Assembly: GCA_031282235.1 (NCBI GenBank)
Contig: JAITED010000035.1
Coordinates: 1 to 8,469 of the forward strand
Length of the DNA stretch: 8,469 nt
Direction: 5' to 3'
DNA from: Propionibacteriaceae bacterium
GTDB taxonomy: Bacteria > Actinomycetota > Actinomycetes > Propionibacteriales > Propionibacteriaceae
The translations under genes were made by a program, and so were the position numbers. Positions 1-7,048 of this stretch are shown piece by piece; position 1 is the stretch's first letter; each line of letters opens with the position of its first letter. Below the pieces are notes generated by a model. That model saw nothing but the letters and a program-made list of their open reading frames with translations. It was not told the DNA's origin and did no database searches.

Positions 1-1406
1 TGCTGCTATCTGTCGCCTGCTTTGTGCTGTTTTACTTCGACATGCGCGACTCCCTGATGCAGCAGGTGCAGGCGGTCACCAGCGAGCTGGGACAACCACA
101 GGAGCTCACCAGAAGCCAATACGCCGAAGCGTTCTGGATGGCCACCCGACTGGCACTGCCGACACTCGCGGTGTACGTGGCACTGTTCTTTCTACTCGAC
201 CGCTTCCGCCCCACCTCCGTACTGATGAAACTGCTGGCGCTGCTCTGGGGAGGCTGCGTAGCGGTGCTAGTCAGCTTGGAGCTCAACACTTGGATGGGCA
301 CCCTAGTGGGGGTGCAGGGCGCGGGCGACCCCGGCAGCGGCGACCGTACCGCCATCTTCGTAGCCCCGTTCGTTGAGGAGATGAGCAAATGCACCATCGT
401 GCTGCTGTTGGCCATCGCGTTGCGTTACCGCCTAGCAACACCGCTACAAACCATCCCATTAGCCGGGTTGTCGGCAGTGGGGTTCGCGTTCACTGAAAAC
501 ATCCTCTACTACGAGCGTATCTGGATATACGGCACCAAAGTCACCGGGCAAGACCCCAGCGAGGCGCTCTCTAGCAACGTGTTGAGCCGTGGGGTGCTGC
601 TGTCGTGGGGGCATCCACTATTTACATCGTGCGTAGCCATCGGCTTGATTATCGGCATAAGGCAACGCTCAAAGCTGGCTCGTATCCTCTGCCCGCTGGC
701 CGGGTTCTGTTTCGCGGCCACTGGGCACATGATGTTCAACGGATTGGCCACCGTCACGGGTGACGTACGTTCGCTGCTGTTCCTCGGATTGATGCTGCTG
801 CTTACGCTATTGGGCTGGTTGATACGGCAGTTCGCCAGAGAACGGGCGCAGTTGGCTTGGCGATTGGACGATTATGTCCGCGCCGGATACTTAACCGAGC
901 GCGACCCGCTGGTGTTCTGCATGTTAAAAAACCGTACAAAACTCATCACAGCAGCAGCGCTACGCGGTTGGCGCAAATGGCGTGCCACTACGCGATTCAT
1001 CAACTCCCTGAGCGAGTTAGCGTATCTTAGAGCGGCCATGGTACGCGGCTTAGTTGACGGCGCTGGCATCAGCCGCGAGCGCGAACTACTATTCGACATC
1101 GAAGCGGCGCGTCCCTTGGCGCTGACCGAAGTGGAGGGGCTGCGTATCAAACCCGAAACTTGGACGATAACCAACATGAAAGCGCAGCTACAGCAACGGC
1201 TCCCGTGGGGGCGCAAAACACGCGCGCCACTAGGCGTTACGAACGTCAACTATCCCCCACCCAGCACGGGATACGCCGCCCCGCCCGGACGCTACCCCGC
1301 CCCGGTAGGCGCTTACCCGGCTCCTGCTGGCGCAGCTTATCCGGCTCCGGGTGCCCCTATAACCAGCTATCCACCCCCCAATGTCGGTTATCCCCACCCC
1401 CAGTAG
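1..1406 (+). CDS. PrsW-family intramembrane metalloprotease, 5' end missing
   Basis: Polytopic membrane protease of the PrsW type. In Bacillus subtilis PrsW makes the first cut in the anti-sigma factor RsiW; the substrate here is unknown. The frame is open to the left edge: before the GTG at 24 it reads LLSVACFV, continuing a membrane helix, so the true start lies outside the window. Numbering from that GTG, the family motifs are all present: E118-E119-x-x-K122 (EEMSK), T157-E158-N159, H197 with T201 (HPLFT), and H235 with N239 (HMMFN). These glutamates and histidines are the presumed metal and catalytic ligands. Hydrophobic helices lie near 44-58, 68-86, 110-132, 145-162, 188-211, 220-241 and 249-268. 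A basic cytosolic region follows, then a tail (about 409-460) with six Y-P-x-P units, a likely protein-interaction or extended segment. The stop is 18 nt before the next gene, so co-transcription with the GTPases is likely. Family call is secure; function is inferred. Confidence 0.9.
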   Translation, partial: LLSVACFVLFYFDMRDSLMQQVQAVTSELGQPQELTRSQYAEAFWMATRLALPTLAVYVALFFLLDRFRPTSVLMKLLALLWGGCVAVLVSLELNTWMGTLVGVQGAGDPGSGDRTAIFVAPFVEEMSKCTIVLLLAIALRYRLATPLQTIPLAGLSAVGFAFTENILYYERIWIYGTKVTGQDPSEALSSNVLSRGVLLSWGHPLFTSCVAIGLIIGIRQRSKLARILCPLAGFCFAATGHMMFNGLATVTGDVRSLLFLGLMLLLTLLGWLIRQFARERAQLAWRLDDYVRAGYLTERDPLVFCMLKNRTKLITAAALRGWRKWRATTRFINSLSELAYLRAAMVRGLVDGAGISRERELLFDIEAARPLALTEVEGLRIKPETWTITNMKAQLQQRLPWGRKTRAPLGVTNVNYPPPSTGYAAPPGRYPAPVGAYPAPAGAAYPAPGAPITSYPPPNVGYPHPQ

Positions 1407-1424
1407 GACGCTAGGATTGGGGAG

Positions 1425-3386
1425 ATGGCAGCAGGGTTAGAACAGGCTTTGAGCGAACTGCGCCGCGAACTGATGCAGGTGTCGCTCCCACTGCCGCTGC
1501 CCACGGCCACTGAGGCTTCCACCACCGCTGTCCAACTAGCGGCACAGTTGGGCGATTACGTACTACCCCGCTTGAAAAATCTGGAGGCTCCGCTGTTGGC
1601 TGTCGTGGGTGGCTCCACGGGCGCAGGAAAGTCAACCCTAGTCAATTCACTATTGGCTCGGGTAGTGACCCGTTCCGGGGTGCTTCGTCCCACCACCAAA
1701 TCGCCGGTGTTGGTGTATAACCCGGCTGATGAACACTGGTTCGATGACAACCGAATACTGGCCGGGCTCACCCGCACCCGCGCCACATCCGATGCCCCGA
1801 CCGCACTGCAGTTGGTGCCAGAGCCCAGCCTTCCCGTCGGTTTGGCGTTACTCGACGCCCCCGACATTGACTCGGTGGTAACCGCCAATCGCACGATAGC
1901 TAGCACTTTGCTTGCCGCCGCCGACCTGTGGCTGTTCGTCACCTCTGCCGCGCGTTACTCGGATGCGATACCGTGGGACTTCTTAACCGATGCCGCCGCC
2001 CGCGCCGTAGTGCTAGCGGTGGTGTTGAACCGGGTGCCACCCGAGGCCGCCGAAATCGTACCCGATGATCTGCGTCGCCTGCTGGACGAGCGCGGCTTGG
2101 CTGAAGTGCCACTGTTCGTAGTTCCAGAAACCACCGCTACTGCCGCCGGGTTGCTGCCGGATGCAGCCGTGTCCGAACTGCGCTCTTGGCTGGCCACCTT
2201 AGCGGCAGACGAAAACGAACGCCGCGCCGTAGTGCTGCAAACCTTGGATGGGGCTATCACGCAAACCATCGCCAAAACGCAGGCTGTGGCGCAGGCGATT
2301 ACCGACCAAGTGAGCGCGGCCACCGTATTGGGAGCAGACGCCACCGCCGCGTATCAAGAGGCCGCTCGGATAGTGAGCACTCAAGTGTCGGACGGCAGTT
2401 TGTTGCGCGGCGAGGTGCTGGCCAGATGGCATGAGTACATCGGCACTTCCGAGTTCACTAAGACGCTCGATGCCAAAGTGTCGTGGCTGAAAGAGCGGTT
2501 TTTGGGGCTGTTCCGCGTCGCGCCCGCGGCGGGCACTCAGGTGCAGTTGGCTGCCGGTTCCGGGTTGGAGGTGCTGCTCGCCGAAGCAGGGGATGCGGCA
2601 GCAGAGCGCGCCGCGCAGGCTTGGGACGACAACCCCGCCGGACGGAATCTGTTGCGCGCCCACCCCGAACTGGCGCGTTCGTCGGCCAGCTATCAGGCGG
2701 CGTTGGCGCGTACCATCCACGAGTGGCAAGCGGATGTACTCAATTTGGTGGCTCGTGAGGGCAAGGATAAACGTAAAACTGCCCGTATCGCCGCGGCGGG
2801 CGTGAACGGGCTGGGAGCCGCCCTGATGTTGTTCATCTTCGCCAACACCGGCGGGTTGACCGGTGCCGAAGTGGGGGTGGCTGGCGGCACCACTGTAGTG
2901 GCACAGAAACTGTTGGAGTCCATCTTCGGGGACACGGCGGTCAAAACTTTAGCCCAGACGGCGCGCGACGAACTGGCCGCACGGGTGCAGGGGTTGTTGG
3001 CTAGCGAACTGGCACGTTTCACGAAGGTGTTGGACGAACTGGACATTGATACGCGCCAACCTAGACGTTTCCACAAACTCGCCGCCGAGGTTGATACGTT
3101 ACGCCGCGAGCGCGAACTCACTACGGCGGGGCAGCGCGGCACCGTACTGTTACCACCGCCGGAACTCCTCTCCCTCACCGCTCCAGTACATTCGGCTGCG
3201 GAGTCAGCGGCCGATTTTGACGACATCGTGGATGCTGAGTTGGTGGAGGAAGAACCGGAAAATACGCCACCAGACGTAACCGAGACCACCGCTGCGGGCA
3301 CAACCCCAGACACAACCCCGGACGCAACTCAATACCCAACCCCGGATAGTTTGGACGCTGCAACTGAGGACGGTGTATCGCTATGA
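1425..3386 (+). CDS. Large dynamin/YfjP-like GTPase, first of a pair
   Basis: Predicted GTP-binding protein of 653 residues from the Era/dynamin-like group found as tandem genes in actinobacteria; a membrane-remodelling or septal role is known for some such pairs, for example Streptomyces DynA/DynB, but is only inferred here. Visible motifs: P-loop GGSTGAGKS at 62-70, switch-I threonines in RPTTKS at 89-93, and DAPD at 144-147 in place of DxxG. The expected N/TKxD guanine-specificity motif is not present: the equivalent strand ends LNRVPPE at 201-207. A long helical region (about 255-450) follows, then a hydrophobic, Gly/Ala-rich stretch (about 454-497) that could insert in the membrane, another helical part, and an acidic, Thr/Pro-rich disordered tail (about 597-653) containing TTPD repeats. 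The ATG at 1425 has AGGA at 1413-1416, eight nucleotides upstream. The last codons overlap the next GTPase gene by 4 nt (ATGA), indicating translational coupling and probably a hetero-complex. Confidence 0.85.
   Translation: MAAGLEQALSELRRELMQVSLPLPLPTATEASTTAVQLAAQLGDYVLPRLKNLEAPLLAVVGGSTGAGKSTLVNSLLARVVTRSGVLRPTTKSPVLVYNPADEHWFDDNRILAGLTRTRATSDAPTALQLVPEPSLPVGLALLDAPDIDSVVTANRTIASTLLAAADLWLFVTSAARYSDAIPWDFLTDAAARAVVLAVVLNRVPPEAAEIVPDDLRRLLDERGLAEVPLFVVPETTATAAGLLPDAAVSELRSWLATLAADENERRAVVLQTLDGAITQTIAKTQAVAQAITDQVSAATVLGADATAAYQEAARIVSTQVSDGSLLRGEVLARWHEYIGTSEFTKTLDAKVSWLKERFLGLFRVAPAAGTQVQLAAGSGLEVLLAEAGDAAAERAAQAWDDNPAGRNLLRAHPELARSSASYQAALARTIHEWQADVLNLVAREGKDKRKTARIAAAGVNGLGAALMLFIFANTGGLTGAEVGVAGGTTVVAQKLLESIFGDTAVKTLAQTARDELAARVQGLLASELARFTKVLDELDIDTRQPRRFHKLAAEVDTLRRERELTTAGQRGTVLLPPPELLSLTAPVHSAAESAADFDDIVDAELVEEEPENTPPDVTETTAAGTTPDTTPDATQYPTPDSLDAATEDGVSL
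3300..3347 (+). repeat. Four 12-bp tandem units in the GTPase tail
   Basis: Units start at 3300, 3312, 3324 and 3336. The first two (ACAACCCCAGAC and ACAACCCCGGAC) differ by one base, the fourth is close, and the third is degenerate. They encode TTPD, TTPD, ATQY and PTPD in the acidic C-terminal tail. Because the period is a multiple of three, slippage would lengthen or shorten the tail without breaking the frame. Confidence 0.7.
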
Positions 3387-5023
3387 ACGCTGCACCTCCG
3401 GTCTCGTCGCTGTTGGGAACCCGCGCCGCCGCGCTGCGAGAAGCAGCCGGTTACGCCGTGGGGCGCAGTTCTGAAGCAAACGTCGCCCAGGCGTTGCGCG
3501 TCACCCGCCAAGTGAATCGGCGGCTCGCGTTCTCCGGCGAACACACCGTAATCGCACTAGCTGGCGCTACCGGCTCCGGCAAATCCAGCCTTTTCAACGC
3601 CCTTTGCGGCACCCAACTGGCGATATCCAGCGTTAAACGCCCCACCACTGGGCGCGCGATGGCGGCGGTGTGGGGGCAGACGATGCCCGGCGACCTGCTG
3701 GATTGGATGGACATACCGGTGCGGCACCTCATGGAAACCACACCCGCCGGGCTGGACGGTTTAGTGCTGCTCGACTTGCCAGATTACGACTCCATCGTGA
3801 CCGCGCACCGCGGCGAAGTGGACCGGCTGGTGGCACAGGTGGACGGTTTAATCTGGGTGGTTGACCCACAAAAATACGCTGACAACGCACTATACGAAGG
3901 TTACTTAAGCCGCTTTAAGGCGTATGCCGATGTGATGTTGGTGGTATTAAACCAGTCTGACCGGCTCGCCCCCGCCGACCTCAGCGCCGCCCGAGACCAT
4001 CTACGTAGCCTGCTCGCTGCGGCGGGGCTAGGGAAAGCGAAAGTGTTCACCACCTCCGCGTTAAACGGCGCTGGTATTGATACGCTCCGCGCCGAAGTGG
4101 CGGCGTTGGTGAAATCAAAACGTTTAGCTGCTACCCGACTGCTGCATGATGTGGAATCCGCTGCCCTGCTGCTGGCAGCGGATCTCAACCGGGAGCGCAA
4201 CCGGCGGGTGTCGGACACCAGCGCCGTGCGTTTGGTCGCCGCGCTGTCGTCAGCCGCCGGGGTTGCTCAGGTGGCGGATGCGGTGCGTCTGGCCACCCAG
4301 ACGCGGGGCACCACGCTGACCGGCTGGCCGCTGGTCTCTTGGCTGGGGCGGCTGCGCCCCGACCCCTTGAAGCGACTACATCTGGAGGCGTTCGCTCCCG
4401 CTAAAACTGCGGCACCGGGAGAAGCCGGCGTGCCCACAACCGCAGCACTGGCCGGGCGGAGCGCCTTGCAGGTTTCAGACATCCAGCAGGCGCAGGTGAG
4501 CACCGCGCTGCGCAACCTCTGTGATGACGTATCCCGGGGCCTCAACCCCGGCTGGGCGCAGGCGGTTCGGGAAGCTAGCCTGTCGCACGAGCACACCCTG
4601 GCCGATGAGCTGGATGCCGCCGTGACTACTACCGATTTGGGGACATCCACTCCCGTCGGCTGGTGGCGTTTCGTCCGGGTGGTGCAGTGGCTGTTGCTCA
4701 CTGTCGCCGCCATCGGCTTAGCGTGGCTCGGTTCCGCCCCCGTAACCAAATACTTCGGAATCAGCCCGCTACCGCTCTACCGCTGGCATGACATCCCCCT
4801 ACCCACTTGGCTGTGCGGCGGCGCACTAATCGGCGGCTTCCTGCTCGGGATATTGGTCAGCTTCGGAGTACGCGCCTCAGCCAACCACCGCGCAACCGCC
4901 GCAACTGCCGCTCTACAAGCCGCAATCCGCACCGTAGCCGATACGGCAGTACTCACCCCCGTAAACACCGAACTAGAACGCTACGCCCGCTTCGTAGCCG
5001 CCCTAGCTCGTGCCCTCCCCTAA
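3383..5023 (+). CDS. YfjP/Era-like GTPase with C-terminal membrane hairpin
   Basis: Second GTPase of the pair, 546 residues. It carries a complete G-domain: P-loop GATGSGKSS at 61-69, switch-I PTTGR at 87-91, DLPD at 131-134 (the DxPD form seen in the YfjP group), NQSD at 190-193 as the guanine-specificity motif, and TSALNG at 224-229 as G5. A helical region follows. Two clear transmembrane helices lie at about 431-450 and 475-496, separated by a short loop, so the protein is probably anchored with its G-domain in the cytoplasm. The ATG at 3383 lies inside the stop of the preceding gene (ATGA), so translation is likely coupled and the two proteins made in matched amounts. It has the canonical G4 that its partner lacks, suggesting one fully GTP-specific and one divergent subunit. 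NCBI-type names such as GTPase or even ABC transporter are often attached to this family; there is no ABC signature here. The biological role is not known from the sequence. Confidence 0.85.
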   Translation: MNAAPPVSSLLGTRAAALREAAGYAVGRSSEANVAQALRVTRQVNRRLAFSGEHTVIALAGATGSGKSSLFNALCGTQLAISSVKRPTTGRAMAAVWGQTMPGDLLDWMDIPVRHLMETTPAGLDGLVLLDLPDYDSIVTAHRGEVDRLVAQVDGLIWVVDPQKYADNALYEGYLSRFKAYADVMLVVLNQSDRLAPADLSAARDHLRSLLAAAGLGKAKVFTTSALNGAGIDTLRAEVAALVKSKRLAATRLLHDVESAALLLAADLNRERNRRVSDTSAVRLVAALSSAAGVAQVADAVRLATQTRGTTLTGWPLVSWLGRLRPDPLKRLHLEAFAPAKTAAPGEAGVPTTAALAGRSALQVSDIQQAQVSTALRNLCDDVSRGLNPGWAQAVREASLSHEHTLADELDAAVTTTDLGTSTPVGWWRFVRVVQWLLLTVAAIGLAWLGSAPVTKYFGISPLPLYRWHDIPLPTWLCGGALIGGFLLGILVSFGVRASANHRATAATAALQAAIRTVADTAVLTPVNTELERYARFVAALARALP

Positions 5024-5033
5024 ACCCGTTGTA

Positions 5034-5051
5034 CCCCCTTCAAGCAGGGGG
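5034..5051 (-). repeat. Remnant of the composite hairpin element
   Basis: CCCCCT at 5034-5039 pairs with AGGGGG at 5046-5051 around a 6-nt loop. Positions 5033-5052 match 5161-5180 at 19 of 20 bases in the same orientation, so this is the outer hairpin of a third element whose inner hairpin is missing. Lying 10 nt after the GTPase stop, it could also serve as a terminator stem. Confidence 0.6.
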
Positions 5052-5070
5052 CATTAGAGGAATCATTCGA

Positions 5071-5116
5071 AGCCCCCTTTTCAAAGGGGGTGCCGCCGTA
5101 GGCGGCGGGGGTTATT
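5071..5116 (+). repeat. Composite two-hairpin repeat element, copy 1
   Basis: Hairpin one pairs CCCCCTTT (5073-5080) with AAAGGGGG (5083-5090). Hairpin two pairs GCCGCC (5092-5097) with GGCGGC (5101-5106) around GTA. The element ends GGGGGTTAT (5107-5115). It has the layout of REP/MITE-like intergenic repeats. It is the inverted counterpart of 5135-5181. Confidence 0.7.
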
Positions 5117-5134
5117 GGTGAGAGACGCAGGGAG

Positions 5135-5181
5135 ATAACCCCCGACAGGCTACGCCTGCCACCCCCTTCAAGAAGGGGGCT
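5135..5181 (-). repeat. Composite two-hairpin repeat element, copy 2 (inverted)
   Basis: Read on the minus strand this repeats the plan of copy 1. ATAACCCCC (5135-5143) is the exact complement of 5107-5115. The inner hairpin CAGGC/GCCTG (5146-5150, 5154-5158) has loop TAC. The outer hairpin pairs CCCCCTT (5162-5168) with AAGGGGG (5173-5179). The inner stem sequence differs from copy 1 while its pairing is mostly kept, so structure rather than sequence seems conserved. Confidence 0.7.
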
Positions 5182-5194
5182 TTCAAAGGAGTAA

Positions 5195-5233
5195 CCCCGT
5201 CATTCTGCGTTCCCCCCTCGCAGCATGACGGGG
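5195..5233. repeat. Long imperfect palindrome, different family
   Basis: CCCCGTCAT (5195-5203) pairs with ATGACGGGG (5225-5233). After one T/C mismatch, CTGCG (5205-5209) pairs with CGCAG (5219-5223), leaving a 9-nt C-rich loop. The stem is 14 bp plus one mismatch. No T-run follows. It resembles dispersed intergenic repeats with a GTCATTCTG core that I recall from many bacteria; dispersal in this genome cannot be tested here. Confidence 0.65.
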
Positions 5234-5345
5234 AGTGGAGTTCGGCTTGATGACGCACGATACGGGGTTGGCTGGCATACTTATGTGGTCAACACGTCGT
5301 ATTTGGAGCCTGCTTAATGACAGATTTTAGGGCAGGATAGGAAAA

Positions 5346-5353
5346 GGGAAAGG
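5346..5353 (+). promoter_or_regulatory. Ribosome binding site of ettA
   Basis: GGGAAAGG lies six nucleotides before GTG 5360. It supports the GTG start, which gives the usual MAEFIYTM opening of the EttA family; the next in-frame ATG (5381) would cut into the conserved N-terminus. Confidence 0.7.
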
Positions 5354-5359
5354 TAACAA

Positions 5360-7048
5360 GTGGCAGAGTTCATCTACACCATGCGGAATGTCCGCAAAAC
5401 CGCAGGCGAGAAAGTGATACTCGACAACGTCACGTTGGCTTTTTACCCCGATGCCAAAATTGGTGTCGTTGGGCCAAATGGGGCTGGTAAATCCACGTTA
5501 CTAAAGGTGATGGCTGGGCTGGAGCCGATAAACAACGGTGAAGCCCAGTTGGCTAAAGGTGCCAGCGTTGGCATTTTGCAGCAGGAGCCGCCACTCACCG
5601 AGGACAAGACGGTTTTGGAAAATATTGAGGAGGCGGTCGCTGACGTCAAAGGGATGTTGCAACGTTTCAATGAGATTTCTGAAGCGCTAGCTGACCCGGA
5701 TGCCGATTTCGATACGCTGCTGGCCGAGATGGGCGAACTGCAAACGGAGTTGGATGCCCGGAACGCTTGGGACATCGACTCACAGTTAGAGCAGGCGATG
5801 GACGCGCTGCAGTGCCCCCCCGGCGACACCCCGGTGGATGTCCTCTCCGGCGGGGAACGCCGCCGCGTGGCGCTGTGCAAACTGCTGCTGCAACAACCAG
5901 ACTTGCTGTTGCTCGACGAGCCCACCAACCATCTGGACGCCGAATCGGTGGCTTGGCTGGAGGGGCACCTGAAGAACTACCCGGGCGCGGTGCTCGCCGT
6001 CACCCACGACCGCTACTTCCTAGATAACGTAGTGGGATGGATTTGCGAGGTAGACCGCGGGCAGTTAATCGGATACGAGGGCAACTACTCCACGTATCTT
6101 GAAACTAAACGTAAGCGCCTGCAGATTGAGGGGCAGAAAGATGCCAAACGCGCCAAGATTTTGGAGCGCGAACTGGAGTGGGTACGCTCATCGCCCAAAG
6201 CCCGGCAAGCGAAAAACAAGGCGCGGCTCCAGCGCTACGAGGAGCTAGCGGCAGCAGCGGAACGCTCCCGCAAACTTGACGTATCCGAAATCAACATCCC
6301 AGCCGGGCCTAGGCTCGGCAACGTGGTGTTGGTGGCGAAAGACCTAGAAAAAGGGTTTGAGGGGCGCAAACTGTTCGACGGTCTCAGCTTTGACCTGCCC
6401 CGGGCGGGCATCGTCGGCATCATCGGCCCGAACGGCGTGGGGAAAACTACGCTGTTCAAGATGATTGTCGGTGAGGAAACCCCGGATGCTGGCAGCGTTA
6501 AACTCGGCGAAACGGTGCAGCTATCGTATGTTGACCAGGGGCGTAGCGGCATTGACGCGAAGAAAAACGTATGGGAAGTGGTCTCCGACGGCCTAGACCA
6601 CATCAAAGTGGCCGCTTTTGAGATGCCCTCGCGGGCCTACGTCGCATCGTTCGGGTTCAAGGGGCCTGACCAGCAAAAACTGGCTGGCGTACTCTCCGGC
6701 GGGGAACGTAACCGGCTGAATCTCGCGCTGACGCTCAAACAGGGCGGCAATCTGCTGCTGCTTGACGAGCCAACTAATGATTTGGACGTAGAGACTTTAC
6801 AATCGCTAGAGGACGCCTTGTTGGAGTTTCCGGGTTGCGCCGTGGTCATCAGCCACGACCGCTGGTTCTTGGATAGGGTAGCGACTCACATTTTGGCGTG
6901 GGAGGGAGAGGGTGCCGATGGCAACAGCTCACAGTGGTTCTGGTATGAGGGCAACTATGCCGACTATGAGGCCAACAAAATTGCGCGTCTGGGCGAAGAC
7001 TCCGCGCGTCCGCACGCCAGCAAGCATCGCAGATTGACCCGCTACTGA
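5360..7048 (+). CDS. ettA: Energy-dependent translational throttle protein EttA (ABC-F ATPase)
   Basis: Soluble ABC-F protein of 562 residues, close to the 555 of Escherichia coli EttA. EttA binds the E site of the 70S initiation complex and, depending on the ATP/ADP ratio, lets the ribosome enter elongation or holds it back. Domain 1: Walker A GPNGAGKST 38-46, signature LSGGER 162-167, Walker B ending D186-E187, switch histidine H216 (THDRYF). The inserted arm region lies roughly at 85-140. The charged linker helices (about 240-315), the P-site-tRNA interaction motif, join domain 2: Walker A GPNGVGKTT 356-364, signature LSGGER 445-450, Walker B ending D469-E470, switch histidine H499. Both catalytic glutamates are present, so both ATP sites should be active. 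The C-terminus (ARPHASKHRRLTRY) is the family's typical end. There is no membrane segment, ruling out a transporter. The stop overlaps the next start (TGATG). High confidence. Confidence 0.97.
   Translation: MAEFIYTMRNVRKTAGEKVILDNVTLAFYPDAKIGVVGPNGAGKSTLLKVMAGLEPINNGEAQLAKGASVGILQQEPPLTEDKTVLENIEEAVADVKGMLQRFNEISEALADPDADFDTLLAEMGELQTELDARNAWDIDSQLEQAMDALQCPPGDTPVDVLSGGERRRVALCKLLLQQPDLLLLDEPTNHLDAESVAWLEGHLKNYPGAVLAVTHDRYFLDNVVGWICEVDRGQLIGYEGNYSTYLETKRKRLQIEGQKDAKRAKILERELEWVRSSPKARQAKNKARLQRYEELAAAAERSRKLDVSEINIPAGPRLGNVVLVAKDLEKGFEGRKLFDGLSFDLPRAGIVGIIGPNGVGKTTLFKMIVGEETPDAGSVKLGETVQLSYVDQGRSGIDAKKNVWEVVSDGLDHIKVAAFEMPSRAYVASFGFKGPDQQKLAGVLSGGERNRLNLALTLKQGGNLLLLDEPTNDLDVETLQSLEDALLEFPGCAVVISHDRWFLDRVATHILAWEGEGADGNSSQWFWYEGNYADYEANKIARLGEDSARPHASKHRRLTRY

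Larger units (their letters stand above)
5024..5359. other. 336-bp gene-free region dominated by palindromes
   Basis: I see no credible coding sequence. The first two thirds (5034-5233) consist almost entirely of hairpin-forming sequence, listed separately. The remaining 5234-5359 should contain the ettA promoter, but no convincing -35/-10 pair stands out: TTGGAG at 5303-5308 with TTTTAG at 5325-5330 (16-nt spacing) is the best and it is weak. One or more hairpins may end transcription of the GTPase operon, although none is followed by a T-run. Confidence 0.7.

Noticed and set aside
24..26. GTG at 24 as the start of the protease gene
   Set aside because: The frame is open to the window edge and the upstream codons encode hydrophobic residues continuing a membrane helix, so the gene begins outside the window.
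2693..3313. Long antisense open frame of 206 codons
   Set aside because: Ser/Ala-rich translation opposite a conserved GTPase gene with no motif; this is typical of antisense frames in G+C-rich coding DNA.
4807..5121. +1-frame open reading frame running from the GTPase end into the repeats
   Set aside because: It is Arg/Pro-rich, overlaps the conserved membrane hairpin of the GTPase and ends in repeat DNA, as expected of a shadow frame.
5034..5233. CRISPR array
   Set aside because: The copies are inverted, differ in length and have no regular spacers, and there are no cas genes.
5303..5330. ettA promoter TTGGAG/TTTTAG
   Set aside because: Both boxes match poorly, so it is mentioned only in the intergenic description and not called as a feature.
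5360..7048. ABC transporter ATPase or antibiotic-resistance ABC-F
   Set aside because: No membrane partner is present, and the MAEFIYTM start, overall length and HRRLTRY end fit EttA rather than a resistance factor.
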